Part shown: one piece after another, positions 51,901 to 63,301 of the stretch
Numbering within the stretch: position 1 is the first letter of the stretch
How the letters are laid out: each line of letters begins with the position of its first letter
From: Parietaria judaica
Taxonomy: Eukaryota > Streptophyta > Magnoliopsida > Rosales > Urticaceae
Assembly: GCA_954871525.1 (NCBI GenBank)
Contig: OX940867.1
Location: 18,701,343 to 18,765,342 of the forward strand
Length of the DNA: 64,000 nucleotides
Direction of reading: 5' to 3'
Translations under genes and position numbers: made by a program
Notes under the pieces: generated by a model
Told to the model about the DNA's origin: nothing
The model's input: the letters and a program-made list of their open reading frames with translations, nothing else
The model's database searches: none

Positions 51901-54423
51901 ATCTAGAGCAATCTAGGTTAGATTAATTAGAATCACTTAGAATTAGAATTATCTAGAATGAATTTATTACATTTAGAATAACCTAGAAGTAGAATAATCT
52001 AGAACTATTGTACATGTATAAATAGCCTTGTAACTTCAATGAAATATACAACATTTTCCTCTCCATTTTCTTTGTTACCAGTAAGAAAAGAACAAAAGAC
52101 AATAATGGACAATTAAATAATAAGTAATTGATGTCCTGATAAAATATTCAGAGATTCCGAAAACAATACTTATCGTTGTCACTTTATATGTTGTTTTGTT
52201 ATGGACACGATTCTTTCGATGATTGGCGACAATACTTGTAACTTTTTGTTCTTGTTTTATAATAGCTAAAATTGTGGAGCGCGAATCTTTGTTTCATGTT
52301 AATTTTATATGTTTCAGTCCACTGTCCATCGGAGCTTTGCAATAGCAGATAATTTGGGAGAGGTTTCTGCCAAATCGCAGGTTTCTTACCTTTTCCCCCC
52401 CTTTCTTTAGCAATCTCGTTATCATTTTTAGACATGAGAAGTGACAAATGTTCTTGCTCGTTTAGATCCAAACCGTGTGCTTCGATAACCTTGGCCTATT
52501 GCTTGCCGCTGCAATGAATATGCTGGTCAAAAACAATGAGAGGTTTGTTTTAACTTTGATAATAGAGAAATGGTTTATTTAAATGCATATAAATTTAAGA
52601 GTTATTGTATTTAATAGCCTCTCTGAAGATGCAATTTTTGTGATCTGATGTAGCTTCTCTGCTAGTTTGGAAAGAAACATAAAAAATATTTTTTTCTTGG
52701 GAAAATTTGAGGGGTAAAATCAGAATTTCCAATTATATAAGTATGTTTACTCATTTACCCTTATAGTCTCTCTTATTGTCATTTGAAGTTTTTCCAATTT
52801 TTTTTGTAATGTTTCCGTCCAAACTAACAGAGCTGTCAGAGTACCAAAGTTGCATCTGAGGGGTCATTGGCATGATTTTGTTTCTTTTATGGGGACCATT
52901 ATACTACCTTCTTAATTTTAACATAAATTCTAAGGTTTTTTACTTGCATATATTTCACGTTTTAAATATTTTTTGTGATTTTATAATGTCAATGCTCAAG
53001 TTATCTAATTTCTCAACAATGTTTAAAGATTACAAGCAGGTTTACCGTTTTTTGTATACCCGATATTCTCAGCAATTGACCTATTCGGAATATATCAAGG
53101 GCTCAAGCATGTCCATCTCCAAACATTAACTAAGGTGAGACATATCTCTCCTTTAAAGCTTGACTTATAACATCTGTTGATAAAAGTCAGTAGATGTGGT
53201 GTCTGTTTCTGACGATACGGCCGTTGTAATCTCGATTATTTGTGTTTTTGATGTTCAGGATAGACTTGAGATTATTTTAGATACTTGGATTGAACAAGGA
53301 TACGTGCCCTCACCTGCAGAAGTGAGTAAAAAGGAAGGGATTGATCTCCCGTGGAGCGAAGGTGAGAATCTAGGGTTTAGGATTTACGGTTTAGTCCCGA
53401 ATTTCAACATAGAATTTTGAAATCCAAGATCGGTCAAACGCAGGCAAACATTCATGGCCCATCAGAATAGGATGTGTTGGTGATTCGGAGGACCGGTTGT
53501 TTTCTAAATTGTCAATGTTGGCGATGCAATCTTTGAATATCGAGGATTATTACTTTATATCCGTCGAAGCATTATATTCTGGCATGACGAGAAATATGAA
53601 GGTGTATATATTTGAGCATGTTTAATACAGTCTGACGTATGATATTATACCTCTCGTGCTTAAATGATATGACATTCTTTCTGTTTTGCTGGGTGTTAAT
53701 TTTCAGCGCGGTATTCTTCTTTGCCTACGAGAAGGAGCTGGTACGACTGATGTTATCAAGGGTTTATTACAGGTAAATAAACATTAAAATAGTACTTACC
53801 AGCCGTAGCCCTTGAACTTGTGCCGGTGTGCAAAATTCCTCCCTTAATTTTTTCATAGAAATTTCCTTACAGAACTTCTAAATTGTAGAAATTTTCCCCT
53901 TAATCGTAAACCGATAAAGAATTTCTGTTTAGTTTTAAGCTGTATGCAATGCACAAACTAGTTTTTAGAGGACAAAATCATTATAATTACCGTGTGCATT
54001 GTACGTGGCTTAAAAAAATCAACGAAAACTTTTTTCTCAAATAAGAAAGAAACAATATGATTTACAAGTTCAGGGGAAAAAATGCAACTACTCGACAAGT
54101 TCAGGGGGAATGGCTACAAGTTACTCAAAACAAAAAGTAACATCATTTTCTGTTTCGTTCTATGTGTAATCGTTGTTGTGCAGGCGTGTTGTGTCAGAAA
54201 GGCCCTTGACATGAACCCAAACAAGTGGGACAACGTGCTAGAGGCTGATCAGCTATCTGAATCGGTTCTCGACGAATGGTTCAAACTGCTACACGAGTGC
54301 AAGGCGCTGTCTCGAGACGATGTAGCTCTGTTGGATGAACACATGTCGCGATCGGGATGGGCTACGAAGAACATTCTGTTGAGCAGGCGCGAACAAATTC
54401 GATACAGTTACATAGATGACTAA
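48443..54423 (+). CDS. RUS4: ROOT UVB SENSITIVE 4-like protein (DUF647)
   Basis: Ten exons by eye: 48443-48898, 49666-49812, 50358-50504, 52318-52380, 52466-52542, 53029-53134, 53259-53361, 53444-53601, 53707-53772, 54184-54423. Phases agree throughout, giving 520 aa. The N-terminus is Ser/Pro-rich and probably an organelle transit peptide. The DUF647 core follows (LLIPKRVSDNYLDYVKW, IGIGFSRSLPSAAALNWLLK, FFVYPIFSAIDLFGIYQGLK) with hydrophobic, probably membrane-associated segments. The C-terminal part (LLHECKALSRDDVALLDEHM) fits RUS4 better than RUS1 or RUS2. RUS proteins act in UV-B/light and vitamin-B6-linked development; RUS4 has been tied to anther and fertility functions. A (CT)n tract (48421-48442) directly precedes the ATG. 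Intron 3 contains a mini-Copia. No coding lesion. Confidence 0.92.
48909..48960 (+). repeat. (TA)n/(TATG)n microsatellite in RUS4 intron 1
   Basis: A long TA run followed by GTATGTATGTATATG, starting ten bases after the intron 1 donor. Confidence 0.9.
50849..52080 (+). mobile_element. Internally deleted mini-Copia in RUS4 intron 3
   Basis: LTRs of 218 bp each (50849-51066, 51863-52080; TGTTAAAGAATATTC to CTTTGTTAACA/ACCA), TSD GTAAG (50844-50848, 52081-52085), PBS TGGTATCAAAGC (51067-51078) and PPT CTTGAGGGGGAG (51851-51862). The interior keeps only a gag N-terminus (51536-51748, ITDHKLNGSNYLDWIRTIRL) fused to the last pol codons (DDKIGDIFTKAL). About 4 kb of pol is missing. By eye the LTRs differ at about seven positions. 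It is in the same orientation as RUS4. Confidence 0.95.
51085..51320 (+). repeat. ~98-bp tandem repeat in the mini-Copia leader
   Basis: CGAAATTAGCCATCCCATTT followed by TTTGGGTTCGAAATTTGTTT recurs at about 51085, 51184 and 51281, between PBS and gag. Confidence 0.85.
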
Positions 54424-55753
54424 GGAGGTATGCTCTTGTTGGTCTCCTCTCATAACATGTTGAATGCCCCAAAAGAAGGCAAGAAAATTTTGTCAATAAA
54501 TCACTTTATGTACTCTACATTTAGAGCTTTTCTGGTCCTTCCAAAGTTTGGGATTCGTGTTTTTTTCCTTCTAAAACCGTAGTTAGCGTTGGAGAACCGC
54601 GAATTTGAGTGTGTTTGTAAAGAAACTAAGAGCTCTTAGTGTATTTATTCTTCGAATGAATTATCTATTTGTAAATAAACGGCAATTCATGAGCAGGAAA
54701 CAATGAATTAACTCGTAAGCACAGATCCATGAACAGATTTCTTAGTGTTCTTCGAGACATTTCTTTACCGATTGGCGAAACGAAACCACCACGGCGATGG
54801 GGCTGCTTTATATCAGGGGTTTCTCTTTGGGGCAACACGGGCTCGGTACCCGCCGTGGTTCCGTATATGGTTGCCAATATTCCTTTTAGTGAAAACAAAC
54901 AAAAGGATAAAAGATGTACTCTGGTAAAAACAAAAATAGAAAATCGGAGTCTGAATAAGTGAAGATAAAAAAAAAATCAATGATGAATGAAATGTTTCAG
55001 GACTGTGTTCGCGACGGTGACTGAGGATTTTTGGCTGTTTTTTCTAACATGGAGCTTGTTAGAATGTAGTTTTTATTCAGTTTTTGTGTTTTTTAATTAA
55101 AGCAATACTATCGTTTTAAAAGTTTTATTCGCATTACGAAGTATATTTTTAGTGTAAGAAGAACTAGCACCAATAATTCAGATTACATATATACACGGGG
55201 ATAGAAATTTGAACGCGTGATTTTTAAAGAATTTTTATTGGACCAAACAAAATTGATTTATTTAGTGAATTATTAAAGGCATTTTGTTTTGAAAATATAT
55301 GAAGAAAGACTAAGAATGAAAGTACAATAGGGTTAATAGTCAATAATTTTAGTGCCTTCTTGTAGATTAAGCAGTGGTCCCCAAAACACAGTGCTGTATT
55401 GGAATCCAAGTTCTGATTCCGATTTAAAATCTAGAAGGGATTCGGTTCTGGTTTTTCAACTCTTTTTTATTTTTTTAGTTTGTAAATTTAAATATATATA
55501 TATATATATATTTACCTGCAAATGTTTTAAATGTCAACATTTGACCCTAGTCTTTTTTTCTTAAAAGATCAAAAGAATAAAACTTCTTAAATAAGTTACA
55601 GCATAATACATTTACCGGATAATAAAACGGTTTTTGTAAAATCTAAAAGAATAGCAAACTTGCATATCGCATTAAAATTAATCTTACAATAAATAAAATA
55701 AGAAACTTAAATTGATGTACTAAACGACTTTTCAAATATTAGCTACTTACAAC
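54424..55753. other. RUS4 3' flank and intergenic region
   Basis: RUS4 3' UTR (AATAAAT-like signals near 54495), then AT-rich DNA. An isolated less AT-rich stretch at 54725-54930 has open frames on both strands (about 60-77 codons), none recognised. TA run at ~55493-55510. Confidence 0.45.
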
Positions 55754-56401
55754 TAGAGCTGCACATGTGAGTCGCCACTCACGATTCGACTCATCGCGAC
55801 TTGTTTTTGGGAGACGCGACCCATCGCGAATTTTGCGGCAAAAATCGCGAATCGTCGCGATTTGCTGCACCCATCGCGATGCCTACCCACGCTGATCCGC
55901 GCACTCTATCGGACGACCAGGATCACGCCACGTCATCAATCCGTGTGGTGTGTTTTTTTTGTGGCAATAATAACACGTTTTTCACCTGAAATTTGTTCCG
56001 TCTAAATGAACTTAATAATTATTTTCACACATACAAATTATCTTTTTCTAACTTTTTTTTACTTATTTAAGTAAATTTCACACATTATCTTAATAAAAAA
56101 ATACCGGTTTTTATTTTGTTTATCATATTTATTTATTTGTTTTATCATATTTATTAATTTTAAATTAAATAAATTATAAATAATAATTTTAAATAATTAA
56201 ATTCGGGTAAAAACTAATAAAATTAAACATTAGAAATATATTAGAACTTTTGCCGCAAACAAAGCATTTGAACACCCTTTGAAATCGCGATGCGCCGCAA
56301 GCAATCGCGATCTCCTTTCCCGCGATGCGTCGCGATGCGCAATTTGGCGACTTATGCCGATTAAGTCGCGATCAATCGCGACCATGTGTTGTGCAGCTCT
56401 A
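55754..56401. mobile_element. hAT MITE (648 bp)
   Basis: Perfect 12-bp terminal inverted repeats TAGAGCTGCACA and a perfect 8-bp TSD CTTACAAC (55746-55753, 56402-56409). Both subterminal regions carry many CGCGAT/ATCGCG motifs in both orientations, and the centre is AT-rich. There is no transposase; the coding-like frames come from the GC-rich repeats. Confidence 0.95.
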
Positions 56402-56409
56402 CTTACAAC

Positions 56410-56589
56410 TATTAAAAACACAATATACTAGTAATTAAATTACTCTTAACTGGATACTTTGATGGGACGACAACGCTCAGCATGATGGCGTAGAGGAGCC
56501 GAGCCTTAATGAATATTGCATGTTGGAAGTGTATATCCGTACCATTTGCATAGTGCAAACTTCTCATTTTTTGAAGTCTATCATTTTCG
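56410..56589. other. Short spacer with Copia TSD
   Basis: Unique sequence between the hAT MITE and the Copia element. TTTCG (56585-56589) is the left TSD of the latter. Confidence 0.5.
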
Positions 56590-56983
56590 TGTTGGACTCA
56601 CGTGTGGCCCATTGGGCATATTATAATTAATAGGTTTATTAATTATTAGATAAATCATTAGGTTTAATTAAATAAAGCTTAATTCCTATTATACCCTGAT
56701 GGTGGGTATATAAATAAACCCTAGGAGTTGGTCCTCTCTCTACCTACGTAAGTTTTTCTCTCCATCAAAGAAGGCTTGTCATTCTAAAGAGGTTAAGAGA
56801 GAGAAACGCAATTCCGGTGATTCATCGTTTCCGCTACTACTCCGATCATGGATCAATGTACGCTTTCTTAATCTAATATTTATATGTGAAAATCATCTCG
56901 TTCTAAGATCTTGGCTAATAATGTTCTATACAATATTAGAGAACTCGTTTGCATAATCATGTACGAATTAATTAATGCTTACA
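56590..56983 (+). repeat. 5' LTR of the second Copia
   Basis: It runs from TGTTGGACTCACGTGTGG to AATTAATGCTTACA. A TATA box, GGTATATAAATAAACC, lies near 56706-56720. A candidate gag start codon lies at 56848, inside the LTR. Confidence 0.96.
56848..56857 (+). CDS. Candidate first coding exon of gag, inside the LTR
   Basis: ATG GAT CAA T is followed by a GTACG donor. The first usable acceptor before the gag frame, ATATTGCAG at 58411-58419, leaves an exon starting CT TCT GTT CCT. The one overhanging base plus CT makes a full codon in the gag frame. The 3' LTR copy reads ATG GAT CAA G|GTACAC, a better donor. This also explains why no good ATG precedes the conserved gag start. Splicing is inferred from sequence only. 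Confidence 0.5.
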
Positions 56984-56985
56984 TG

Positions 56986-56997
56986 TGGTATCAGAGC
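56986..56997 (+). other. Primer-binding site of the second Copia
   Basis: TGGTATCAGAGC, complementary to the initiator-Met tRNA 3' end, two bases inside the LTR. Confidence 0.92.
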
Positions 56998-58419
56998 CTT
57001 GATTGTTGAACCTATGATTTTCCTATAATGTGTTTGTCGTACTTGGTCATGTCGATCAAGTTTATATGAAGACCTATGATGTTTTTTTGGTATTCGTTTG
57101 ACATATATGCATATCTGCAAAACTTTTAAAATCATGATTGAATTTTTATATGCCATGAGTTGCTTTTGATGTTGGGATTAATTTTCAATTAATTTTGTAT
57201 GAGCTTTGGTTGGTTAAAATATATATGTCGAATCCGAGTTTATGATTTTGTTCATATCTGAATGATTAAAGTCTCGGATTTGTACTCGTTATTTATTTTA
57301 TCAAGATCAATAATGAGTTTTGTTTTTATAATAGTCAGTATTGTATAAGACTTGGAAAAAAAAAACTTGTATAGTAAGTTATTTGATCTTATAAACATTG
57401 ATAAAGTTTTAAAAAACATGTTTACGATTTAAAATAAATAAATAAAATAATATATTTATTTACGGTACCGATTAATTTTGGTCATTTTTTTTAAATGATA
57501 AAGTTGAACGTGGCTATTATTTAGGATTAAGTTACCATTTATTTTGGGTTTTCTATAACCACTTTGATAAAATATTAAATATGATTTTATTCAAGGATTT
57601 ATTTGTTGCTATATTTACGTAAACAATTTGTTGACCACTTCTTTTGATTTGGCCGAATATTTTGGTAACAAATAATGTTTTATGCCACATGCCACGTGCT
57701 TAAATTAAGTGACTAATATATATAGTCACATTGCTGCACATTTTATGATTATAGGACCAGAGAGTTAAAAATTATTTACAAATATTTATCTTATTTGTTT
57801 TCAAGTTTATTCGTTGGGACTGGGCTTACCAATTAAGAATAAATTAAATGTGGGCTTATTGATAATGTACCTTATAGTTTTTGTAAGTAAAATTATTTTT
57901 TTATTTACCTTTGATGTTTTAGTTGACCATGGGTTAACATTTAAAGTTAACTATATTTGATATCTATATTATGAATGATTTGTTAGTCACCAAAGTGGCC
58001 GAATTAAAATGCTTCATAGATATTAAATTATTAGTGTTCAATCACCCCGATTAAGTGATACTTTAATGACATAAATGTTTTATTACGGGCGAATTGAAGT
58101 TCATTGACTATAAAATATTTATGGATCGCCCAAAGGTTGATTACTCGTTTTATAATTGATAAAAATTATTGTGGTAATCTATTTAATCAGTTAGGTATGT
58201 TTAGTATATCCAAAGATTACAAGCATATCTAATTTGAGTATGTTAGTTACCAATTATGTGAAATTAAATTATGCATCAATCATGTTTCATGTATATTGTT
58301 GTTTCACCCCAAGGTGATATTCAATGTGCATTTTATGTTTGCTTCTTCTAATGTTCAGAATCTGTATTATGAATTTTTTCTCAAGGCATTAACGTGTTAG
58401 CATATGTTATATATTGCAG
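56998..58419 (+). other. Copia leader, likely intron
   Basis: 1.4 kb of AT-rich non-coding DNA between PBS and gag, ending in a TTATATATTGCAG acceptor. It probably forms most of the intron that joins the LTR ATG to gag. Confidence 0.55.
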
Positions 58420-61400
58420 CTTCTGTTCCTGTTTCTCTTCATTCGCAAGCAACGTCTGTAGTTAAGTTTAATGGGCTCAATTTCTTAGAATGGTGTGAGC
58501 AGATTCAGTTTCACCTCGGTGTTCTGGATCTTGACCTTGCCCTTTTAAGTGAGAAACCTGCTGCCCTTACGGATGCTAGCAGTGCCGAGCAAAGATCTTT
58601 CCATAAAGCTTGGGAAAGATCTAACAGACTAAGCCTAATGTTTATGTGAATGACTATAGCAAACAACATCAAGTCCACACTGAACAGAACTGAAAGTGCT
58701 AAGGAATTTCTGAAGTCTGTGGAAGAAAGTTCTCAGTCCGAATCGGCTGATAAGTCGTTGGCTGGGACACTGATGGGTACGTTAACCACTATGAAATTTA
58801 ATGATTCTTGTACCATGCATGAGCATATCGTCGAAATGACGAACATTGCAGCAAGACTGAAGACCATGGCAATGGAAGTGAATGAAAATTTCCTAGTAAC
58901 GTTCATTCTTAATTCCTTACCTTCTGAGTACGGTCCATTTCATATGAACTATAATACTCTGAAGGATAAATGGAATGTGCATGAATTACAAAGCATGCTC
59001 ATTCAAGAGGAAGCGAGGCTAAAGAAACCGAGAAATCATTCAGCTAATCTCATTGGTAATAAAGGTGCTGGAAAGAAGCCTTGGAAAAAGGATGAAAAGG
59101 GCAAGAAAGGACTATCAAGGCTTAATCAGTCATCTGCTCAAATCCACAAGAAGGAACCAAGCAACGAAACGTGCCGGTTTTGCAAAAAGACTGGAGACTT
59201 TCAAAAAGATTGCCTGAAACGTAAGGCATGGTTCGAAAGGAAAGGTAAACATTATGTTTCGGTATGTTTCGAATCAAATTTAGCTGAAGTTCCTTATAAT
59301 ACTTGGTGGATTGATTCTGGTGCTACCACTCATGTTTCAAATACGATGCAGGGATTCCTTACGACCCAAACCATAAGCGAAAATGAGAAAGTTATTTACA
59401 TGGGAAATAGAGTCAAAATTCCAGTTGAAGCTGTTGGAACTTATCGTTTAATTTTAGACACTGGGTGTCATTTAGATCTTTTTCGAACTCTGTATGCTCC
59501 TTCAATTTCTCGCAATTTGATTTCTGTGTCCAAACTTGATAAAGCTGAGTACACTTCTAAATTTGGTAATGGATGTTTCAGTTTGTTTAAACAAAATCTT
59601 TTATTGGGTTCGGGTATTCGTTACGATGATTTTTACAGATTAACGCTTGATACTGCTTTTTCCGAGACTCTATTAACCTTGCATCATAATGTTGGAACTA
59701 AACGTGGTATGTCTGATGAATCCTCTGCTTACTTGTGGCATAAACGTTTGGGTCACATATCCAAAGAAAGAATTGAAAGATTAGTAAAGAATGAGATCCT
59801 GCATGATTTGGATTTTACTGATCTTGGTGTTTGTATTGAATGCATTAAGGGAAAGCAAACAAGACATACACTTAAGAAAGAAGCCACAAGAAGCTCACAG
59901 CTCCTTGAAATTATTCACACCGATATTTGTGGGCCTTTTGATGTTCCATTCTTTGGTGGAGAAAGATATTTTATCACCTTTATCGATGATTTTTCACGTT
60001 ATGGATATATCTATTTGCTGCATGAAAAATCACAATCGGTAGATACCCAAGAGGTATTTATCAATGAAGTTGAAAGGCAATTAGATAGAAAGGTGAAAAT
60101 TGTCAAATCTGACAGAGGTGGTGAATATTACGGAAGATTTGATGAAAGTGGACGGCACCCTGGTCCATTTGCTAAGTTCCTTGAAAGTCGTGGTATTTGT
60201 GCTCAATACACAATGCCAGGAACACCGCAACAAAATGGTGTTGCAGAAAGGCGTAACCGTACATTGATGGATATGGTTAGGAGTATGTTAAGCAATTCTT
60301 CTTTACCCAAATAATTGTGGATGCATGCTTTAAAGACTGCCGTGTATTTTCTAAACAGGGTTCCTAGTAAGGCAGTTCCTAAGACACCTTTTGAACTGTG
60401 GACGGGAAGGAAACCTAGTTTAAGGCACCTGCATGTTTGGGGTTACCCGGCAGAAGTAAGAATTTATAATCCACATGAAAAGAAACTGGATGCAAGAACA
60501 ATTAGTGGTTTCTTCATTGGTTATCCAGAAAAATCTAAAGGGTATCGATTTTACTGTCCTAATCATAGTACAAGAATTGTTGAAACTGGAAATGCAAGGT
60601 TCATTGAGAATGATGAAGTTAGTGGGAGCTTGGAACCACGTAAAGTGGAAATTCAAGAAGTTAGAGTGCAAATCCCTTTGCCTTTATCTTCTACTCAAGT
60701 TGTTGTTCCTGCACATGTTGAACATTATAATGATTTGCAAGAACAACAAATTAACGATCAAGCTCCACATAATGAACTTATAATAGCAAATGAACATATT
60801 TTGGGTGAACCACAAGAAATACCATTAAGAAGATCTGGGAGAGAAAGAAAATCTGCCATTTCAGATGATTATTTGGTTTATCTGACGGGGTCTGAATTTG
60901 ACTCCGGAATTGAAAATGACCCAGTTTCTTTTTCATAAGCCATAGAGAGTGAAAACTCTCATAAATGGTTAGATGCCATGAAAGAAGAGCTAAAATCAAT
61001 GGATCACAATGAAATTTGGGATCTTGTTGAATTGCCAGAAGGTTGTAAAAGAGTTGGGTGTAAATGGGTCTTCAAGACCAAGCATGACTCGAACGGCAAT
61101 ATCGAAAGACACAAGGCCAGACTCGTTGCCAAAGGTTTTACTCAGAAAGATGGTATTGACTACAAAGAGACCTTTTCGCCCGTTTCTAAAAAGGACTCCT
61201 TAAGAATAGTCATGGCGATGGTGGCTCATTATGATTTGGAGCTCCATCAAACGGATGTGAAAACTGCCTTTTTGAATGGGAATTTAGATGAAGATGTCTT
61301 TATGGATCAACCTGAAGGTTTTAAAGTTGATGGTAAAGAACATATGGTGTGTAAACTCAAGAAGTTAATATACGGACTTAAACAAGCTTCCCGACAATGG

Positions 61401-62506
61401 TATCTTAAGTTCAATGATACCATTACATCTTTTGGATTTACTGAAAACATCGTTGATCGATGTATATATCTAAAGATCAGTGGGAGCAAGTTTATTATTC
61501 TGGTTTTGTATGTTGACGATATCTTGCTTGCTACTAACGATCTTGGTTTATTACGTCAAACCAAGGAATTTCTCTCGAAGAACTTCGAAATGAAAGACAT
61601 GGGTGAGGCATCCTATGTGAGGCATCCTATGTGATCGGAATAGAAATATTTCGCAATAGATCACAAGGATGGTTGAGATTGTCTCGGAAAGCATATATCA
61701 ATAAAGTTCTAGAGAAATTCAAAATGGACAAATGCTCTTCAAGTGTTGCGCCAATTCAGAAAGGAGATAAATTTAGTCTCAATCAATGTCCAAAGAATGA
61801 ATTGGAGCGCAATCAGATGGAACAAATTCCTTATGCATCTATTGTGGGAAGCTTGATGTACGCACAGACCTGTACCAGACCGGACATTAGTTTTGCTGTC
61901 GGAATGCTCGGAAGGTATCAAAGTAACCCAGGAATAGATCACTGGAAAGCTGCAAAGAAAGTACTAAGGTATCTGCAAGGAACGAAAGATCATATGCTTA
62001 CTTACAGGAAGTCTGATCACCTTGAGGTGATTGGATATTCAGATTCAGATTTTGCCGGATGTGTGGATTCTAGGAAATCAACTTTTGGCTATGTGTTCCT
62101 TCTAGCCGGGGGAGAAATCTCATGGAAGAGTGCGAAGCAGTCTGTCGTTGCTGCGTCCACTATGGAAGCTGAGTTTGTAGCATGCTTTGAGGCTATAGTT
62201 CATGGTTTATGGCTGCGGAATTTTATTTCGGGACTTGGAATTGTCGACAGTGTCGCCAAGCCGCTGAAAATTTATTGTGATAACTCCGCAGCAGTCTTCT
62301 TTTCTAATAACAACAAGTATTCGAAGGGTGCTAAGCATATGGAACTGAAATACTTTGGCGTTAAAGAAGAAGTTCAGAAACAAAGAGTGTCAATCGAGCA
62401 CATTAGCACAAAACTTATGGTTGCAGATCCATTAATGAAAGGATTGCCCCCTAAGGCTTTCACTGAACATGTTGAAAGAATGGGGATCCTTGGATGTCAT
62501 CATTAA
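58420..62506 (+). pseudogene. Copia gag-pol polyprotein
   Basis: Gag: FNGLNFLEWCEQIQFHLGVL, then CRFCKKTGDFQKDC, a CCHC knuckle whose His is replaced by Asp. Protease: WWIDSGATTHVS. Integrase: HKRLGH...CIEC zinc site and catalytic residues in IIHTDICGPF, KSDRGGEYYG and NGVAERRNRTL. RT: KARLVAKGFTQKDG, DVKTAFLNGN, YGLKQASR, YVDDIL. RNase H: SDSDFAGCVDSRKS, TMEAEF, YCDNSAA. Lesions: TGA at 58647-58649, TAA at 60312-60314, TAA at 60936-60938, and a 14-bp tandem duplication (61606-61633) that shifts the frame between RT and RNase H. All other motifs are intact. Confidence 0.95.
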
Positions 62507-62903
62507 TGTTATTTTACGTTTTATGTTTTACGTGATTGACACTTTGAGCTCACTTATTTTGTTTCTGATATGAATGAATGGATCTTGTTTCTTATGATTA
62601 GTATATACATGAATGCATTATGTGAACCAAACAAGATCTTTTGTCTCTGACAAAGACATTATCGTCGGACCGTTATTTATTACCTTATTATGTGTTATGT
62701 TGAGTATGAAACTAGTATTGTGATACATGGAAGGGACTACGTCGAAAATTGATGTACAACCGCTATGATCCTTATTAGTCGTCATGCTTGATAATAACTT
62801 TACGATGTAATTAAACATTACGATGGATTTATCTTAAGTATGCGCAATTATGTTTATTATTAAACCATAAAGGATATAATGGCATATGGGCCAAGTGGGA
62901 GAA

Positions 62904-63301
62904 TGTTGGACTCACGTGTGGCCCATTGGGCATATTATAATTAATAGCTTTATTAATTATTAGATAAATCATTAGGTTTAATTAAATAAAGGTTAATTCC
63001 TATTATACCCTGATGGTGGGTATATAAATAAAGAAACCCTAGGAGTTGGTCCTCTCTCTACTTACGTAAGTTTTCCTCTCCATCAAAGAAGGTTTGTCAT
63101 TCTAAAGAGGTTAAGAGAGAGAAACGCAATTCCGGTGATTCATCGTTTCCGCTACTACTCCGATCATGGATCAAGGTACACTTTCTTGATCTAATATTTA
63201 TATGTGAAAATTATCTCGTTCTATGATCTTGGCTAATAATGTTCTATGCAATATTAGAGAACTCGTTTGCATAATCATGTACGAATTAATTAATGCTTAC
63301 A
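62904..63301 (+). repeat. 3' LTR of the second Copia
   Basis: Partner of 56590-56983, a few bases longer and differing at only a few positions. Confidence 0.96.

Larger units (their letters stand above)
56590..63301 (+). mobile_element. Complete Ty1/Copia retrotransposon
   Basis: LTRs 56590-56983 (394 bp) and 62904-63301 (398 bp), TSD TTTCG (56585-56589, 63302-63306), PBS TGGTATCAGAGC (56986-56997) and PPT GGCCAAGTGGGAGAA (62889-62903). One gag-pol frame runs 58420-62506 in the order gag, protease, integrase, RT, RNase H. The LTRs are nearly identical. Three nonsense changes and one 14-bp duplication inactivate it. Confidence 0.96.

Noticed and set aside
54729..54962. Overlapping ORFs downstream of RUS4 as a small gene
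   Set aside because: Neither strand shows a recognised domain, splice structure or homologous look; kept only as an unexplained less AT-rich patch.
56986..56997. tRNA-like sequence after the LTR
   Set aside because: It is only the primer-binding site complementary to a tRNA 3' end, not a tRNA gene.
60312..60314. Programmed stop or readthrough between integrase and RT in the second Copia
   Set aside because: Three stops plus a frame-shifting duplication are scattered at unrelated positions, and related elements encode sense codons there; ordinary decay is simpler.
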